The notes beneath the pieces were generated by a model, which did not search any database, had not been told where the DNA came from, and saw nothing but the letters and a program-made list of their open reading frames with translations. Shown here piece by piece: positions 32,388 to 43,001 of a stretch of 64,000 nt of DNA (positions are counted from its first letter, which is position 1; each line of letters begins with the position of its first letter). The position numbers and the translations under genes were made by a program. Source of the DNA: Ensifer sp. IC4062. Its GTDB lineage: Bacteria; Pseudomonadota; Alphaproteobacteria; Rhizobiales; Rhizobiaceae. The stretch is from contig NZ_JADYVD010000002.1 in NCBI RefSeq assembly GCF_020193575.1, forward strand, positions 124,001 through 188,000, given 5' to 3'.

Positions 32388-32924
32388 CTAGGCTGCAGAC
32401 CTTAGATGCCGTTCGAACAAGATGACGTGGTTGCCGTGATAGGTCGTGCGCCAAAATTCAGCAAAGCCCTGCTTGGCGGCCACCCGGATCGATGCCTGGT
32501 TGCCGATATCGATGACACAGGTCTTCTTCAAGCCGGGAAATTGACGATCGGCCCAGGCAAGGGCCGCGGTCACCGCTTCCGTGGCCAGCCCCTGGCCATG
32601 AGTTCTGGGGGAAAGCGCCCAGCCCATTTCCATCGTGCCTTCGAGCGAGGGCGTGATCAGCCGGTGGGCGTCGTGGAAGCCGGCCTCGCCGATAAAAGCG
32701 CCGGTTACCTTCTCCTGAATCGCAAAGAAGCCGAAGCCGAAATAGTGCCACATGCCGACCTGGCGCAGGAAGCGTGTCCAGGACTGCTCGCGCGAATAAG
32801 GTATGCCGCCGATGTAGCGCGTGACATCCTCGTCGGCGAACAGGGCGGTATAGGCGGGAAAGTCGTCGCGCCGGTAAGGGCGTAGCAGAAGTCGTTCGGT
32901 TTCGATGGTGGGAACGCTGTGCAT
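32388..32924 (-). CDS. GNAT family N-acetyltransferase (RimJ-like)
   Basis: A 178-residue acetyltransferase of the RimJ/RimL-like subgroup. It begins with PTIETERLLLRPYRRDDFPAYTALFADEDV, has the acetyl-CoA site around GMWALSPRTHGQGLATEAV (R/Q-x-x-G-x-G/A as RTHGQGLA) and ends with NQASIRVAAKQGF, the usual motif B. The acceptor amine is unknown. ATG 32924 is chosen from alignment to the family start; the long upstream extension of the frame runs antisense through the cupin gene and is not coding. The cupin gene lies just upstream on the same strand. Confidence 0.85.
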   Translation of the reverse strand: MHSVPTIETERLLLRPYRRDDFPAYTALFADEDVTRYIGGIPYSREQSWTRFLRQVGMWHYFGFGFFAIQEKVTGAFIGEAGFHDAHRLITPSLEGTMEMGWALSPRTHGQGLATEAVTAALAWADRQFPGLKKTCVIDIGNQASIRVAAKQGFAEFWRTTYHGNHVILFERHLRSAA

Positions 32925-32956
32925 GTTTCGATCCAGATTCTTGCAAGGAGAGTTAA

Positions 32957-33460
32957 TCAGGCGCCCGGTTCGCCATCCCAGTAGTCGACTGTGGACGCGT
33001 GGCGGCCGACAAACCGGAATGAAGCGTTTGGCGAACCGGGACGCCGTGTCTTTGCCAGGAATTTGCCGGAGTCGGGATATTCGCAGATTTCCGTGGCCGC
33101 CATCGTCGAGATGGAAAGGTATTTGAGCGTCGTCGTCCCGGTGTTGATCAGATGATGCGCGGTTTCGGGGCCGCCCGCCGGCGCACCCAGCACATCGCCG
33201 GGACCGACGTCGTACCGCTCGTTGCCGAAGCGATAGGTTCCCGCTCCCTCTAGGATAATGAACAGCTCCTCCTCGACATGATGGTTGTGGAAGGGGCATC
33301 CGGACTTGCCCGCCGGCACTTCGCCGTAGCCGATACCCAGATCCTTGAGGCCCAGAAGAGCGCCGAAAGACACGTCGCTCGACTCGAAAAACGAGCCCCG
33401 CTGCCAGTGCTCGAGTTTGAGGTTCTTCAAGTTGACGATAGGCTTTAGCGCTTCCGTCAT
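32957..33460 (-). CDS. Cupin domain protein
   Basis: A 167-residue single-cupin protein. Motif 1 is CPFHNHHVEEELFIILEGAG, with HNHH and Glu as likely metal ligands; motif 2 is GPGDVLGAPAGGPETAHHLIN. The fold suggests a small-molecule binding protein or a dioxygenase/isomerase, but the substrate is unknown. It lies upstream of the GNAT gene with a gap of 32 bases, so they are probably co-transcribed. Confidence 0.82.
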   Translation of the reverse strand: MTEALKPIVNLKNLKLEHWQRGSFFESSDVSFGALLGLKDLGIGYGEVPAGKSGCPFHNHHVEEELFIILEGAGTYRFGNERYDVGPGDVLGAPAGGPETAHHLINTGTTTLKYLSISTMAATEICEYPDSGKFLAKTRRPGSPNASFRFVGRHASTVDYWDGEPGA

Positions 33461-33509
33461 CGTGTTCCTCCCAATCTTCGCGGCGACGTCGCTACAGTTA
33501 TCGCCGAAC

Positions 33510-33600
33510 CTACAGCGCCGCGCGCCCTTAGACGTTGTAGCACTTTGAGTTGCTGCACATTTTCATTCTTAAATCGGCAATCGTTTAAGGAAACATGCAG
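33510..33600 (+). repeat. Dispersed intergenic hairpin repeat, copy 3
   Basis: Begins CTACAGCGCCGCGCG, closes its first stem with ACGTTGTAG at 33532-33540, then GCACTTTGAGTTGCTGCA and the second hairpin ending GGAAACATGCAG at 33600. Confidence 0.8.
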
Positions 33601-33615
33601 CTGGGACAGCTCCGC

Positions 33616-33756
33616 CTTGCAGAATCGATGCTACTGCACCTAAGGTTTAGGTACAATAAAAGCCGTTGCAAGCGAATGCGGTCCTGCAGGCCGGTCCTTA
33701 TAACAACTCCGCGGGCCCAACCGCAGCCGCGCCCGCTGCGGCTGCTTCCTTTTTTT
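33616..33756 (+). ncRNA. Candidate small RNA or attenuator upstream of ribH
   Basis: A promoter-like pair, CTTGCA (33616-33621) and CCTAAG (33639-33644) spaced by 17 bases, precedes about 105 bases that end in a strong intrinsic terminator. The terminator stem is GCAGCCGC / GCGGCTGC (33723-33745), followed by TTCCTTTTTTT. No reading frame with a ribosome-binding site lies between. The transcript could be an independent small RNA or a prematurely terminated leader controlling ribH-nusB. The -10 match is only moderate. Confidence 0.45.
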
Positions 33757-33922
33757 CGTCACGAGGAGGGCGGAAGGGCTGTCGCGCTCGCACCGCAGAG
33801 GGCATCGGCGCGGCAAATGGCCTCCGGCTGGCGGAATTTGCTTGCCATTCTGCGTCGGGCGTGGTTTGACCGCCGCCTGCGCCGGTCAGGTCCGGCCCCA
33901 AATTCTCAAAGACAGGTGATCC

Positions 33923-34384
33923 ATGGCGAAGACCGAGTCCGCCCACATCCTGATTGTGGAAGCGCGCTTCTATGATGATATGGCCGACGCCTTGCTCGAC
34001 GGTGCAAAGCACGCGCTCGATGCAGCCGGTGCCACTTATGATATTGTGACAGTCCCGGGGGCGTTGGAGATTCCCGCGGCGATTGCCATGGCGCTCGACG
34101 GCGCCGACGAGGGTGGGACCGAATATGACGGTTTCGTTGCGCTCGGCATGGTTATCCGCGGCGAGACCTATCATTTCGACATCGTCGCCAACGAATCCGC
34201 GCGCGCCCTGATGGACCTTGCCGTCAGCGAAAGCCTTGCGCTCGGCAACGGCATTCTGACGGTCGAGAATGATGACCAGGCATGGGCTCGCGTCCGCCGC
34301 TTGGAAGGCGACAAGGGTGGTTTCGCCGCGCGTGCGGCGCTGACCATGATCGAACTGAAGAAGAAGTTGGGCGCAGAAAAGTGA
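33923..34384 (+). CDS. ribH: 6,7-dimethyl-8-ribityllumazine synthase
   Basis: Makes the lumazine precursor of riboflavin as an icosahedral or pentameric complex. It is 153 residues long. Conserved stretches are [20 protein letters not shown] (substrate-binding Phe), [11 protein letters not shown] and [18 protein letters not shown], with the catalytic His84. A weak site (AGGTGATCC) precedes ATG 33923. The last bases overlap the GTG start of nusB (sequence GTGA), so the two are coupled. It is cut off from ribD-ribE by three opposite-strand genes and a candidate attenuator, so it may have its own control. Confidence 0.95.
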   Translation: MAKTESAHILIVEARFYDDMADALLDGAKHALDAAGATYDIVTVPGALEIPAAIAMALDGADEGGTEYDGFVALGMVIRGETYHFDIVANESARALMDLAVSESLALGNGILTVENDDQAWARVRRLEGDKGGFAARAALTMIELKKKLGAEK

Positions 34385-34860
34385 CGAAGACTCCCTCGGA
34401 TCAGCCGCTGAAACAGGTCAACCAGCGTGGTGCGGCGCGCCTCGCTGCGGTCCAGGCGCTATATCAGATGGATATTGGCGGCACCGGCGTGCTGGAGATT
34501 GTCGCCGAGTACGAAGAGCACCGGCTGGGCAGGGAGCTTGACGGAGAGACCTACCTCAAGGCGGATGCCTCCTGGTTCCGTTCGATCGTGTCGGGCGTCG
34601 TACGCGACCAGCGCAAACTTGACCCGTTGATCGGCGCCGCTCTTCAGGACGATTGGGCACTGTCCAGGCTCGATTCCACCGTCCGCGCGATTCTGCGCGC
34701 CGGCACCTTTGAAATGCTCGAGCGCAAGGATGTCCCGGTTCCGGTGATCGTCACCGAATATGTCGAGATCGCCAAGGCCTTCTTCGAAGAAGACGAGCCG
34801 AAGCTCGTAAACGCAGTTCTCGACCGGATCGCCAAGCAGGTCCGTGGCCAGCCGAAATAA
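34381..34860 (+). CDS. nusB: Transcription antitermination protein NusB
   Basis: Binds boxA RNA with NusE/S10 and supports antitermination of rRNA operons. The 159-residue protein has the all-helical NusB fold: [21 protein letters not shown] at the N-terminus and [30 protein letters not shown] at the C-terminus. The start is GTG 34381, overlapping the ribH stop by four bases; an in-frame ATG at 34282 would lie deep inside ribH and is unlikely. The ribH-nusB coupling is standard in alphaproteobacteria. Confidence 0.95.
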   Translation: MTKTPSDQPLKQVNQRGAARLAAVQALYQMDIGGTGVLEIVAEYEEHRLGRELDGETYLKADASWFRSIVSGVVRDQRKLDPLIGAALQDDWALSRLDSTVRAILRAGTFEMLERKDVPVPVIVTEYVEIAKAFFEEDEPKLVNAVLDRIAKQVRGQPK

Positions 34861-34863
34861 AAA

Positions 34864-36093
34864 ATGGTGGCGGCGACTGCGGACGGCATGGGGGAGGTTC
34901 TCCGCGAGGCGCGTCGCAACGTCTTTCTGTTGACCTTTGCCCAAGCGCTGCTCGGTGTGGTCGGGCCGATCAGCTTCGCGGTTGGCGGTGTCGCCGGCCA
35001 TCAGCTTCTCGGCGAAGACAAGTCGCTGGCTACGGCACCGCTTACCGGCTTCAACGTGGGCTTGGCGCTCGGTGTCGTGCTTGCCGCGACGCTGTCTCGG
35101 CTGGTCGGCAGGCGCTTGGCCTTCATCGGCGGCGCTGGCATCGCCGCATTGGGAGGGCTGATTGCGGCTGCGGCGCTTTTCCGTGAGAGTTTCTGGCTGT
35201 TTACCCTCGGCTTGGCAGTTCTCGGCTCCTCCAGCGGCTTTACGCAGAAACTTCGCTTCGCGGCAGCCGACGCATCGCCCTCCTTCTACAAGCCGAAGGC
35301 GATTTCCTGGATACTGGGCGGCGGCATCATCTCGGCGATACTAGGGCCGCAGATCGTCATTTTCGCCGGCGACTACTTCGCGCCGGTATGGTTTGCCGGT
35401 GCGTTCGTGGCCTTGCTGCCGGTCTGCCTTGCCGCGATTGTCTTTTTTGTGCCTCTTCGGCTGCCGGATGTCCGAAGCGTTTCGGATCAGCACGCCACGT
35501 CGGCCGTTCGGCCGCTCCGCGAGATCGTCGCCAACCAGCGGTTTCTGACAGGCATGATCTGCGGCATCTCCGCCTATGCGTTGATGACCTTCATGATGAC
35601 GGGCGCACCCGTCGCCATGGTCGTCGGCTGCGGTTTTTCGACCGACCTCGCGACCCTCGGAATACAATGGCATGTGCTCGCCATGTTCGGCCCGAGCTTT
35701 GCGACGGGCTGGCTCATCGCCCGCTTCGGCGCGGAGCATATCGTGGCCTGTGGTTTTGTGGTGCTTCTGGCTTGCGCGGCGATCGCTCACATGGGCGTGG
35801 CCCTTTGGAATTTCTGGGGCGCGCTGGTTCTCCTCGGATTGGGCTGGAACTTCGCGTTCATCGGCTCGACCGCAATCGTTGCCCAGAGCTATCGTCAGCA
35901 CGAGGCGGACAAGGTTCAGGGCTTCCACGACATCGTGCTGTTTTCGACGGTCGCCAGCGCGTCTTTCGCCTCCGGCAAGGTGCTTTCCGCCTATGGATGG
36001 GACGTGCTCAACGCCGTCGTCTGGCCGATTGCCGGCATTTGCCTCGTCCTCCTTTTCGCGCTTATGCGTAAGAACGGGCGCGTTCCCGCCTGA
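34864..36093 (+). CDS. MFS transporter
   Basis: A 409-residue major facilitator permease with twelve helices. It begins only three bases after the nusB stop, so it is likely part of that operon. Features include RNVFLLTFAQALLGVVGPIS in helix 1 and a conserved loop GIQWHVLAMFGPSFATGWLIARFG in the second half, typical of a YfcJ-like alphaproteobacterial group. The substrate is unknown. A proposed transport of flavins would be speculation from its position. Confidence 0.85.
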   Translation: MVAATADGMGEVLREARRNVFLLTFAQALLGVVGPISFAVGGVAGHQLLGEDKSLATAPLTGFNVGLALGVVLAATLSRLVGRRLAFIGGAGIAALGGLIAAAALFRESFWLFTLGLAVLGSSSGFTQKLRFAAADASPSFYKPKAISWILGGGIISAILGPQIVIFAGDYFAPVWFAGAFVALLPVCLAAIVFFVPLRLPDVRSVSDQHATSAVRPLREIVANQRFLTGMICGISAYALMTFMMTGAPVAMVVGCGFSTDLATLGIQWHVLAMFGPSFATGWLIARFGAEHIVACGFVVLLACAAIAHMGVALWNFWGALVLLGLGWNFAFIGSTAIVAQSYRQHEADKVQGFHDIVLFSTVASASFASGKVLSAYGWDVLNAVVWPIAGICLVLLFALMRKNGRVPA

Positions 36094-36300
36094 CCGTCAG
36101 CAGTTGCGGCTCCGCAAAATCTTCCCACTCCCCCCAAACGCGATCACGCCGGTGATTTCAGGGGCTTGACGATCCCCATTCGCGCCCGCACTCTGGCCGC
36201 GCCGCGAGGGGTGCCGCTTGAGGAGGCGGTGCGCGATTCGCGGAATGAGGGGCCTGTGGGAGGGAGTGAACCTACAGGTTGAAACGGAGGATAATGCGAA

Positions 36301-38436
36301 ATGACGTTACTTTTAGGCGTTATCGCATGCGGGTTGCTATCGGTGGCCTATGCCATCTGGGCGACGCAGTCGGTGCTTGCCGCCGACCAGGGGAATGCCC
36401 GCATGCAGGAGATCGCAGGTTATATCAGGGAGGGGGCGCAGGCCTACCTCACACGTCAATACACGACCATTGCCATCGTCGGTGTCGTAGTCTTCATCGC
36501 CGCGTGGATTCTTCTCTCGAGTGCAGCCGCAATCGGCTTCCTGATCGGTGCGGTGTTGTCGGGGGCGGCGGGCTTCATCGGCATGCATGTCTCGGTCAGG
36601 GCCAATGTTCGCACCGCCCAGGCCGCGTCGGTCAGCCTTGCCTCCGGTCTCGATATCGCCTTCAAATCGGGCGCAATCACCGGCCTGCTGGTGGCCGGAC
36701 TGGCCCTGCTCGGTGTCTCGGTCTATTATCTCATTCTGACGGCGGGCTTCGGACACGAGCCGGCTTCGCGTGAGGTTATCGACGCGCTCGTGGCGCTCGG
36801 CTTCGGAGCATCGCTAATCTCGATCTTCGCCCGCCTCGGCGGCGGCATCTTCACGAAAGGGGCCGATGTCGGGGGCGATCTCGTCGGCAAGGTGGAAGCG
36901 GGCATTCCCGAAGATGATCCGCGCAACCCGGCGACGATCGCGGACAACGTCGGCGACAATGTCGGCGACTGCGCCGGGATGGCCGCGGACCTCTTCGAAA
37001 CCTACGCGGTTTCGGTCGTGGCGACCATGGTGCTTGCATCGATCTTTTTCGCCGGCACACCGCTGCTCGCCACGGTGATGGTCTATCCGCTGGCGATCTG
37101 CGCGGCTTGCATCATCACCTCGATCATCGGCACCTTCTTCGTCAAGCTCGGCACCAACGGCTCGATCATGGGCGCGCTGTATCGGGGGCTGATCGTCACC
37201 GGTGCGCTCTCGATCATCGGTCTTGGCGCCGCGACGTCGCTGACGATCGGCTGGGGCTCTATCGGGACGGTCGCCGGCAGCGACGTTACCGGCTGGGGGC
37301 TGTTCATCTGCGGCATCCTGGGCCTTGTCGTCACCGCACTGATCGTCGTGATCACCGAATACTACACCGGTACCAACAAGCGGCCGGTGAATTCGATTGC
37401 ACAGGCCTCCGTTACCGGTCATGGCACCAACGTGATCCAGGGACTCGCCGTCTCGCTGGAGTCCACCGCATTGCCGGCGATCGTCATCGTCGGCGGCATC
37501 ATCGCCACCTATCAGCTCGCCGGCCTCTTCGGCACAGGCATTGCTGTCACCGCCATGCTCGGTCTTGCCGGCATGATCGTGGCGCTCGATGCCTTCGGTC
37601 CGGTCACGGACAATGCCGGCGGTATCGCCGAGATGTCGCATCTGCCGCCTGAGGTTCGCAAATCGACCGACGCGCTCGACGCAGTCGGCAACACGACCAA
37701 GGCCGTGACCAAGGGCTATGCGATCGGTTCCGCGGGCCTCGGCGCGCTCGTGCTTTTCGCAGCCTATTCGAACGACCTCACCTACTTCGCCGCCAATGGC
37801 GACAAACATCCCTATTTCGCCGACGTGGGGGCGATCTCGTTTGATCTGTCCAACCCCTATGTCGTCGCCGGCCTGATCTTCGGGGGTCTGATCCCCTATC
37901 TTTTCGGCGGCATCGCCATGACGGCCGTCGGCCGCGCCGGCGGCGCTGTCGTCGAGGAAGTGCGCCGGCAGTTCAAGGAAAAGCCGGGCATCATGGAAGG
38001 CAAGGATCGGCCCGACTACGGCCGTGCTGTCGACATGCTGACCAAGGCGGCCATCCGCGAGATGATCATTCCCTCGCTGCTGCCGGTGCTGGCGCCAATC
38101 GTCGTCTATTTCGGCGTGCTGTTGCTATCCGGCTCGAAGGCTTCGGCCTTCGCCGCACTCGGGGCATCGCTCCTTGGCGTTATCGTCAATGGCCTTTTCG
38201 TAGCCATATCGATGACCTCCGGGGGCGGTGCATGGGACAATGCGAAGAAGAGCTTCGAGGATGGGTTCGTCGACAAGAACGGCACGCGCCACATGAAGGG
38301 ATCCGATGCCCACAAGGCTTCGGTCACCGGCGATACGGTCGGCGATCCCTACAAGGATACGGCCGGGCCGGCGGTCAATCCCGCGATCAAGATCACCAAT
38401 ATCGTGGCGTTGCTGCTGCTGGCTGTTCTAGCCTGA
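36301..38436 (+). CDS. hppA: Membrane H+-translocating pyrophosphatase, K+-independent type
   Basis: Hydrolyses pyrophosphate and pumps protons across the inner or an intracellular (acidocalcisome-like) membrane. It is 711 residues long with about 16 helices. The pyrophosphate site is seen in [20 protein letters not shown] followed by [18 protein letters not shown], and again near the C-terminus in [18 protein letters not shown]. Lys467 and Thr470 in [10 protein letters not shown] are the residues that mark the K+-independent class. It stands alone between an MFS gene and a perfect 14-base hairpin terminator. It works on the same energy currency as the ppk/ppx pair at the left end of the window. 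Confidence 0.96.
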   Translation: MTLLLGVIACGLLSVAYAIWATQSVLAADQGNARMQEIAGYIREGAQAYLTRQYTTIAIVGVVVFIAAWILLSSAAAIGFLIGAVLSGAAGFIGMHVSVRANVRTAQAASVSLASGLDIAFKSGAITGLLVAGLALLGVSVYYLILTAGFGHEPASREVIDALVALGFGASLISIFARLGGGIFTKGADVGGDLVGKVEAGIPEDDPRNPATIADNVGDNVGDCAGMAADLFETYAVSVVATMVLASIFFAGTPLLATVMVYPLAICAACIITSIIGTFFVKLGTNGSIMGALYRGLIVTGALSIIGLGAATSLTIGWGSIGTVAGSDVTGWGLFICGILGLVVTALIVVITEYYTGTNKRPVNSIAQASVTGHGTNVIQGLAVSLESTALPAIVIVGGIIATYQLAGLFGTGIAVTAMLGLAGMIVALDAFGPVTDNAGGIAEMSHLPPEVRKSTDALDAVGNTTKAVTKGYAIGSAGLGALVLFAAYSNDLTYFAANGDKHPYFADVGAISFDLSNPYVVAGLIFGGLIPYLFGGIAMTAVGRAGGAVVEEVRRQFKEKPGIMEGKDRPDYGRAVDMLTKAAIREMIIPSLLPVLAPIVVYFGVLLLSGSKASAFAALGASLLGVIVNGLFVAISMTSGGGAWDNAKKSFEDGFVDKNGTRHMKGSDAHKASVTGDTVGDPYKDTAGPAVNPAIKITNIVALLLLAVLA

Positions 38437-38455
38437 CCAGGGCTGCGCAAAAACA

Positions 38456-38486
38456 AAAGGCCCGCGAACTTTGTTCGCGGGCCTTT
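38456..38486. terminator. Bidirectional terminator between hppA and bamE
   Basis: Perfect 14-base inverted repeat AAAGGCCCGCGAAC / GTTCGCGGGCCTTT with a TTT loop between convergent genes. Confidence 0.88.
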
Positions 38487-38501
38487 CGCGTATCCGGCTC
38501 A

Positions 38502-39011
38502 CTAGTACTTGCCGAGGTCCTTGAACAGGTTTCGCGCCGCAGCCTGTCCCGCACCGGGCCCGGTCAGGAGTTGGCCGAGGAAGCTCGTTTCCTTGCCGCC
38601 GGTCGGCGTTGTGCGCGACAGCATGTCGAAGACCTTGCCGTCCTTCATCGTATAGTGCGCGAGCTGGCTGACGACGCCCTCCTTGTCGAAATAGACGGCA
38701 AGGATCGATTGGTCGACGAGCTTCGGTTTCATAAAGGCGACCGGCCGCCTGCGGGTCTGCGAGATGTAATAGAAAACTTCGTTGTCGAAGGTGGCGGTGG
38801 TCGAAGGCGTGCCCAGAGAGAGCAGAACCTGCTCGCGGCTCGACCCGACTGGGACGAGGTTCAGCGTTTCCTGATCGACGACATAGCCCTGATGCAGGAC
38901 TTCGCCCATATTCGCCGTCGTGCAGGCGGCAAGCGCAGTTGTGCAAAGGGAAGCCACGAGCACGGCACGGCTCAGAACATTCAGGTTTGATATCAAATAC
39001 CGCTTCGACAA
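38502..39011 (-). CDS. bamE: Outer membrane assembly lipoprotein BamE
   Basis: A lipoprotein of the BAM complex that inserts beta-barrels into the outer membrane. The 169-residue precursor has a lipoprotein signal with lipobox LAAC (Cys30). The SmpA/OmlA fold follows: YVVDQETLNLVPVGSSREQVLLSLGTPS, then FYYISQTRRRPVAF. The start is TTG 39011, with GGGGA seven bases upstream; it gives a proper signal peptide, unlike the longer in-frame extension to 39182. The gene is divergent from the cytochrome chaperone gene. Confidence 0.9.
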   Translation of the reverse strand: MSKRYLISNLNVLSRAVLVASLCTTALAACTTANMGEVLHQGYVVDQETLNLVPVGSSREQVLLSLGTPSTTATFDNEVFYYISQTRRRPVAFMKPKLVDQSILAVYFDKEGVVSQLAHYTMKDGKVFDMLSRTTPTGGKETSFLGQLLTGPGAGQAAARNLFKDLGKY

Positions 39012-39147
39012 GGACTGTTCCCCTGGAGTAACGATGGCAGGTCCGCCATTGCAATTCGTGCCTGCTTCGGTAAACCAGCTTCGGCTATCATGCAATAACG
39101 TCGTGGGCGCCGCCCACATTTCGAGAAAGCCAGAGCTGGGCTTTGTG

Positions 39148-39684
39148 ATGATTTTTGGACTGTTCAAGAGAAAAAGCGGCAATATTGCGATTGTGGAGCG
39201 TCAGTATGCGTTGCTGACCGCCGCCGCACGCCAGCCGTTTCTGTACACCGACCTTGCCGTGCCCGATACCGTCATGGGCCGCTTCGAGATGTTGTCGGCA
39301 ATCCTGATTCTCTATTTTCGGCGGACACGCGCCTCCGCGCGCACCGGACAGGAGATCGCGCAAGAAATCGTCGACGCGTTTTTTGAAGACGTCGACCACT
39401 CCATCCGCGAACTCGGCGTCGGTGACGCGGGCGTCCCGAAGAAGATGAAAAAGTTCGCCGGCATGTTCTACGGCCGCCTCGAGTCCTATGCCGCCGCGCT
39501 CGAGCAAAGGGATGGCCAGGCTTTGGCCGCTGCGCTCCTGCGCAACTTCCACCCCGATGCCAGCGAGGGGCCGTCGATGGATGGACTGGCCGCCTATCTT
39601 CTGGCCACCGAAGCGACTCTGTCCGAAACGCCGGAAGAGGTGATCGAAGCGGGTCAGTTGCGCGTACCGCCGGCTGGAGCGTAA
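39148..39684 (+). CDS. Ubiquinol-cytochrome c chaperone family protein
   Basis: A 178-residue protein of the ubiquinol-cytochrome c chaperone family (CBP3/UQCC1-like), thought to assist cytochrome b maturation in the bc1 complex. Typical segments are YALLTAAARQPFLYTDLAVPDTVMGRFEML, then IVDAFFEDVDHSIRELGVGDAGVPKKMKKF. The start at ATG 39148 (MIFGLFKRK) is chosen; the upstream extension of the frame overlaps bamE on the other strand. The DUF177 gene follows and the bamE/chaperone/DUF177 order is frequent in Rhizobiales. Confidence 0.87.
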   Translation: MIFGLFKRKSGNIAIVERQYALLTAAARQPFLYTDLAVPDTVMGRFEMLSAILILYFRRTRASARTGQEIAQEIVDAFFEDVDHSIRELGVGDAGVPKKMKKFAGMFYGRLESYAAALEQRDGQALAAALLRNFHPDASEGPSMDGLAAYLLATEATLSETPEEVIEAGQLRVPPAGA

Positions 39685-39771
39685 TAGACCGATATCGATG
39701 CCGCCCGACGATAGCGCTCGGCGGCTCTATGCGCGGCATGATGCATGGATGCCGCGAGGAAGGATCCTGTC

Positions 39772-40323
39772 ATGAGAGACGATAGCAAACCGGCGTTCTC
39801 CTACCCGGTGAAGGTGGGACACATCTCGGCAAACGCGGTCAGCGTCCACCTTTCGGCGAACGAGGCCGAGCGCCGCGCGCTCGCCAAGCTCTGGAATGTC
39901 GAAGAAGTTCTCTCGCTCGACGCCGACCTCCAGATCGTGCGTTGGAAGAAGGACGGAGTGAAGATCAAAGGTGACGTCGCAGCCCGGATTGTCCAGTCCT
40001 GCGTGGTGACGCTCGAACCGGTCGAGGCGGAAATAAAGGAGCCTGTAGAGGCGATTTTCGTGCCGGAAGGATCGCGGCTTGCACGTCAGGCGCACAATGA
40101 TGGTGGCGAGATGGTACTCGATCCGGATGGTCCTGATATTCCCGACACCTTTGCCGGGGATACCATCGATGCGGGCGTCGTGGTCAGCGAACATGTCGCG
40201 CTCGCTATCGATCCCTATCCGCGCAAGGAAGGCGCGGTCTTCGGTGAGCGCATCGAAAGCACTGCGGCCGATGACAAGCGACCGAACCCGTTTGCGGTGT
40301 TGAAGGACTGGAAAAAGGATTGA
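39772..40323 (+). CDS. DUF177 (YceD-like) protein
   Basis: A 183-residue protein of the DUF177/YceD family, which is linked to 23S rRNA maturation in plants and some bacteria. It contains the conserved RIVQSCVVTLEPVEAEIKE and ends with KRPNPFAVLKDWKKD. In many bacteria it sits upstream of rpmF and plsX; here plsX follows after about 200 bases and no rpmF lies between. ATG 39772 has AAGGA seven bases upstream. Confidence 0.82.
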   Translation: MRDDSKPAFSYPVKVGHISANAVSVHLSANEAERRALAKLWNVEEVLSLDADLQIVRWKKDGVKIKGDVAARIVQSCVVTLEPVEAEIKEPVEAIFVPEGSRLARQAHNDGGEMVLDPDGPDIPDTFAGDTIDAGVVVSEHVALAIDPYPRKEGAVFGERIESTAADDKRPNPFAVLKDWKKD

Positions 40324-40522
40324 AACGGCGAAAGCCGCGCTTACAATTCGGTTGTCACGCAGACGAAAAGCAGTATTTTGGCCCGACTCCAGCCGATGGG
40401 GCCGATGCGCCGAGATGTCGCATGTTGGCTCAAGCGTCAGAAGGAACAAGGATCGCCCCGCGTGAAAAGAGATGCGCAGGGCGAGACGCATTGCGTGGGC
40501 AGGAAAAAAGGATAAGACACGC

Positions 40523-41566
40523 GTGGTCAGAATTTCACTTGACGTGATGGGGGGCGACTATGGTCCTGAAGTCGTCATCCCGGGCGCAGCCAGAGCGCTC
40601 GAACGTCACCCGGACATAAGATTCGTCTTGTTCGGTCAGGAAGCGCGATGCGCTGAGCTTCTGGCCAAGTATCCGAAGCTGAAAGCAGCGAGCACCTTCA
40701 ACGATTGCGAAATTGCCGTTGGCATGGACGAAAAGCCGAGTCAGGCCCTTCGGCGCGGACGCGGCAAATCGAGCATGTGGAAGGCGATCGACGCGATCAA
40801 TGCCGGCGAAGCGGACGTGGTTGTTTCCGCAGGCAATACCGGCGCGCTGATGGCGATGTCCGTCTTCTGTCTCAGGACCATGCAGGGGATCCAGCGTCCC
40901 GCAATCGCCGCCATCTGGCCGACGCTGAAAGGGGAGAGCATCGTCCTCGACGTCGGCGCGACGATCGGCGCGGACGCGCAGCAGCTCATGGATTTTGCGT
41001 TGATGGGCGGCGCGATGGCCCGCGCCTTGTTCGAGGTCGAACATCCCTCGGTCGGCTTGCTCAATGTCGGCGTGGAAGAAATTAAGGGTCAGGAAGAGGT
41101 CAAGGAGGCCGGGCGGCTCATCCGGGAAGCCAATATCGAGGGCATCGACTACTATGGTTTCGTTGAAGGCGACGACATTGGCCGCGGAACGGTCGATGTC
41201 GTCGTAACCGAAGGCTTTTCGGGCAACATCGCCTTGAAGGCTGCCGAAGGAACGGCTCGTCAGATTGCTGAATATCTGCGCGCGGCCATGTCGCGAACAT
41301 TGCTCGCGAAGATCGGGTACGTCTTCGCCAAGGGTGCTTTCGATCGCCTGCGTGAAAAGATGGACCCGCGGAAGGTCAATGGCGGTGTGTTCCTGGGCCT
41401 CAACGGCGTCGTCATCAAGAGCCATGGTGGCACCGACGCCGAGGGTTTCGCAGCCGCGATCGATGTCGGCTACGACATGGTAAAGAACGGCCTCAAGGCC
41501 AAAATAGAGAGCGATCTGGCGAAATATCACGGCGCGCAGCCGTCTGAATCCCTCCCGCCGGCATGA
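40523..41566 (+). CDS. plsX: Phosphate acyltransferase PlsX
   Basis: Makes acyl-phosphate from acyl-ACP for membrane phospholipid synthesis. The 347-residue protein has the family start [21 protein letters not shown], then [17 protein letters not shown] and [17 protein letters not shown], and near the end [20 protein letters not shown]. The start is GTG 40523, with AAAGGA about ten bases upstream. fabH follows after 18 bases and then ihfA and a MerR gene, a standard alphaproteobacterial arrangement. Confidence 0.95.
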   Translation: MVRISLDVMGGDYGPEVVIPGAARALERHPDIRFVLFGQEARCAELLAKYPKLKAASTFNDCEIAVGMDEKPSQALRRGRGKSSMWKAIDAINAGEADVVVSAGNTGALMAMSVFCLRTMQGIQRPAIAAIWPTLKGESIVLDVGATIGADAQQLMDFALMGGAMARALFEVEHPSVGLLNVGVEEIKGQEEVKEAGRLIREANIEGIDYYGFVEGDDIGRGTVDVVVTEGFSGNIALKAAEGTARQIAEYLRAAMSRTLLAKIGYVFAKGAFDRLREKMDPRKVNGGVFLGLNGVVIKSHGGTDAEGFAAAIDVGYDMVKNGLKAKIESDLAKYHGAQPSESLPPA

Positions 41567-41584
41567 ATGATGAGGTTTGAGTAA

Positions 41585-42556
<972 letters not shown>

Positions 42557-42650
42557 AGAAAATAATGAAGCACCGCAGGCGCTTGACCGCAAAAGGCAAG
42601 GGCAATAGTCTTCCTTCGCTGATCGGCATGCCAGACATCGGTGGGGGAAG

Positions 42651-42989
42651 ATGAGCGGAAAAACAGTAACACGGGCGGACTTGGCTGAGTCGGTTTTTCG
42701 CAAGGTAGGCCTATCTCGTACAGAGTCGGCCGAACTCGTAGAAACGGTCATTGATGAAATATGCAACGCAATCGTGCGTGGCGAGAGCGTGAAGCTGTCT
42801 TCCTTTGCGACCTTCCAGGTGCGCGACAAGAATGAGCGCATCGGGCGCAATCCGAAAACCGGCGAGGAAGTTCCGATTTCGCCGCGCCGGGTGATGACCT
42901 TCAAAGCTTCGAACGTATTGAAGCAGCGCGTGCTGAAGGCGCATTTGAGCCGCAAGGCCAAGCAGAAGCCGGCCTCTCCTGCGTCCTGA
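42651..42989 (+). CDS. ihfA: Integration host factor subunit alpha
   Basis: A nucleoid protein that bends DNA as a heterodimer with IhfB. It is 112 residues long with the HU/IHF fold: [20 protein letters not shown], a beta-arm containing [19 protein letters not shown] and the final [11 protein letters not shown]. Its tail ([13 protein letters not shown]) is slightly extended and basic, as in other rhizobia. The gene lies about 95 bases after fabH and is followed by its usual neighbour, a MerR regulator. Confidence 0.93.
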   Translation: MSGKTVTRADLAESVFRKVGLSRTESAELVETVIDEICNAIVRGESVKLSSFATFQVRDKNERIGRNPKTGEEVPISPRRVMTFKASNVLKQRVLKAHLSRKAKQKPASPAS

Positions 42990-43001
42990 CCGCTTGCCCA
43001 A

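Larger units (their letters stand above)
33461..33922. other. Non-coding region before ribH
   Basis: About 460 bases without a protein gene. It holds one dispersed hairpin repeat (33510-33600), then a putative promoter and a terminator-ended RNA candidate (33616-33756), then about 165 bases of GC-rich leader before ribH. I searched by eye for an FMN riboswitch and did not find its conserved stretches. Confidence 0.5.

Noticed and set aside
33601-33922. FMN riboswitch before ribH
   Set aside because: None of the conserved RFN stretches (AGGG, GGTGAAATTCC-like, GACCGGCGGT-like) are present.
36814-37809. A minus-strand frame inside hppA
   Set aside because: Antisense shadow of a conserved gene; composition is Arg/Asp-rich as expected for such frames.
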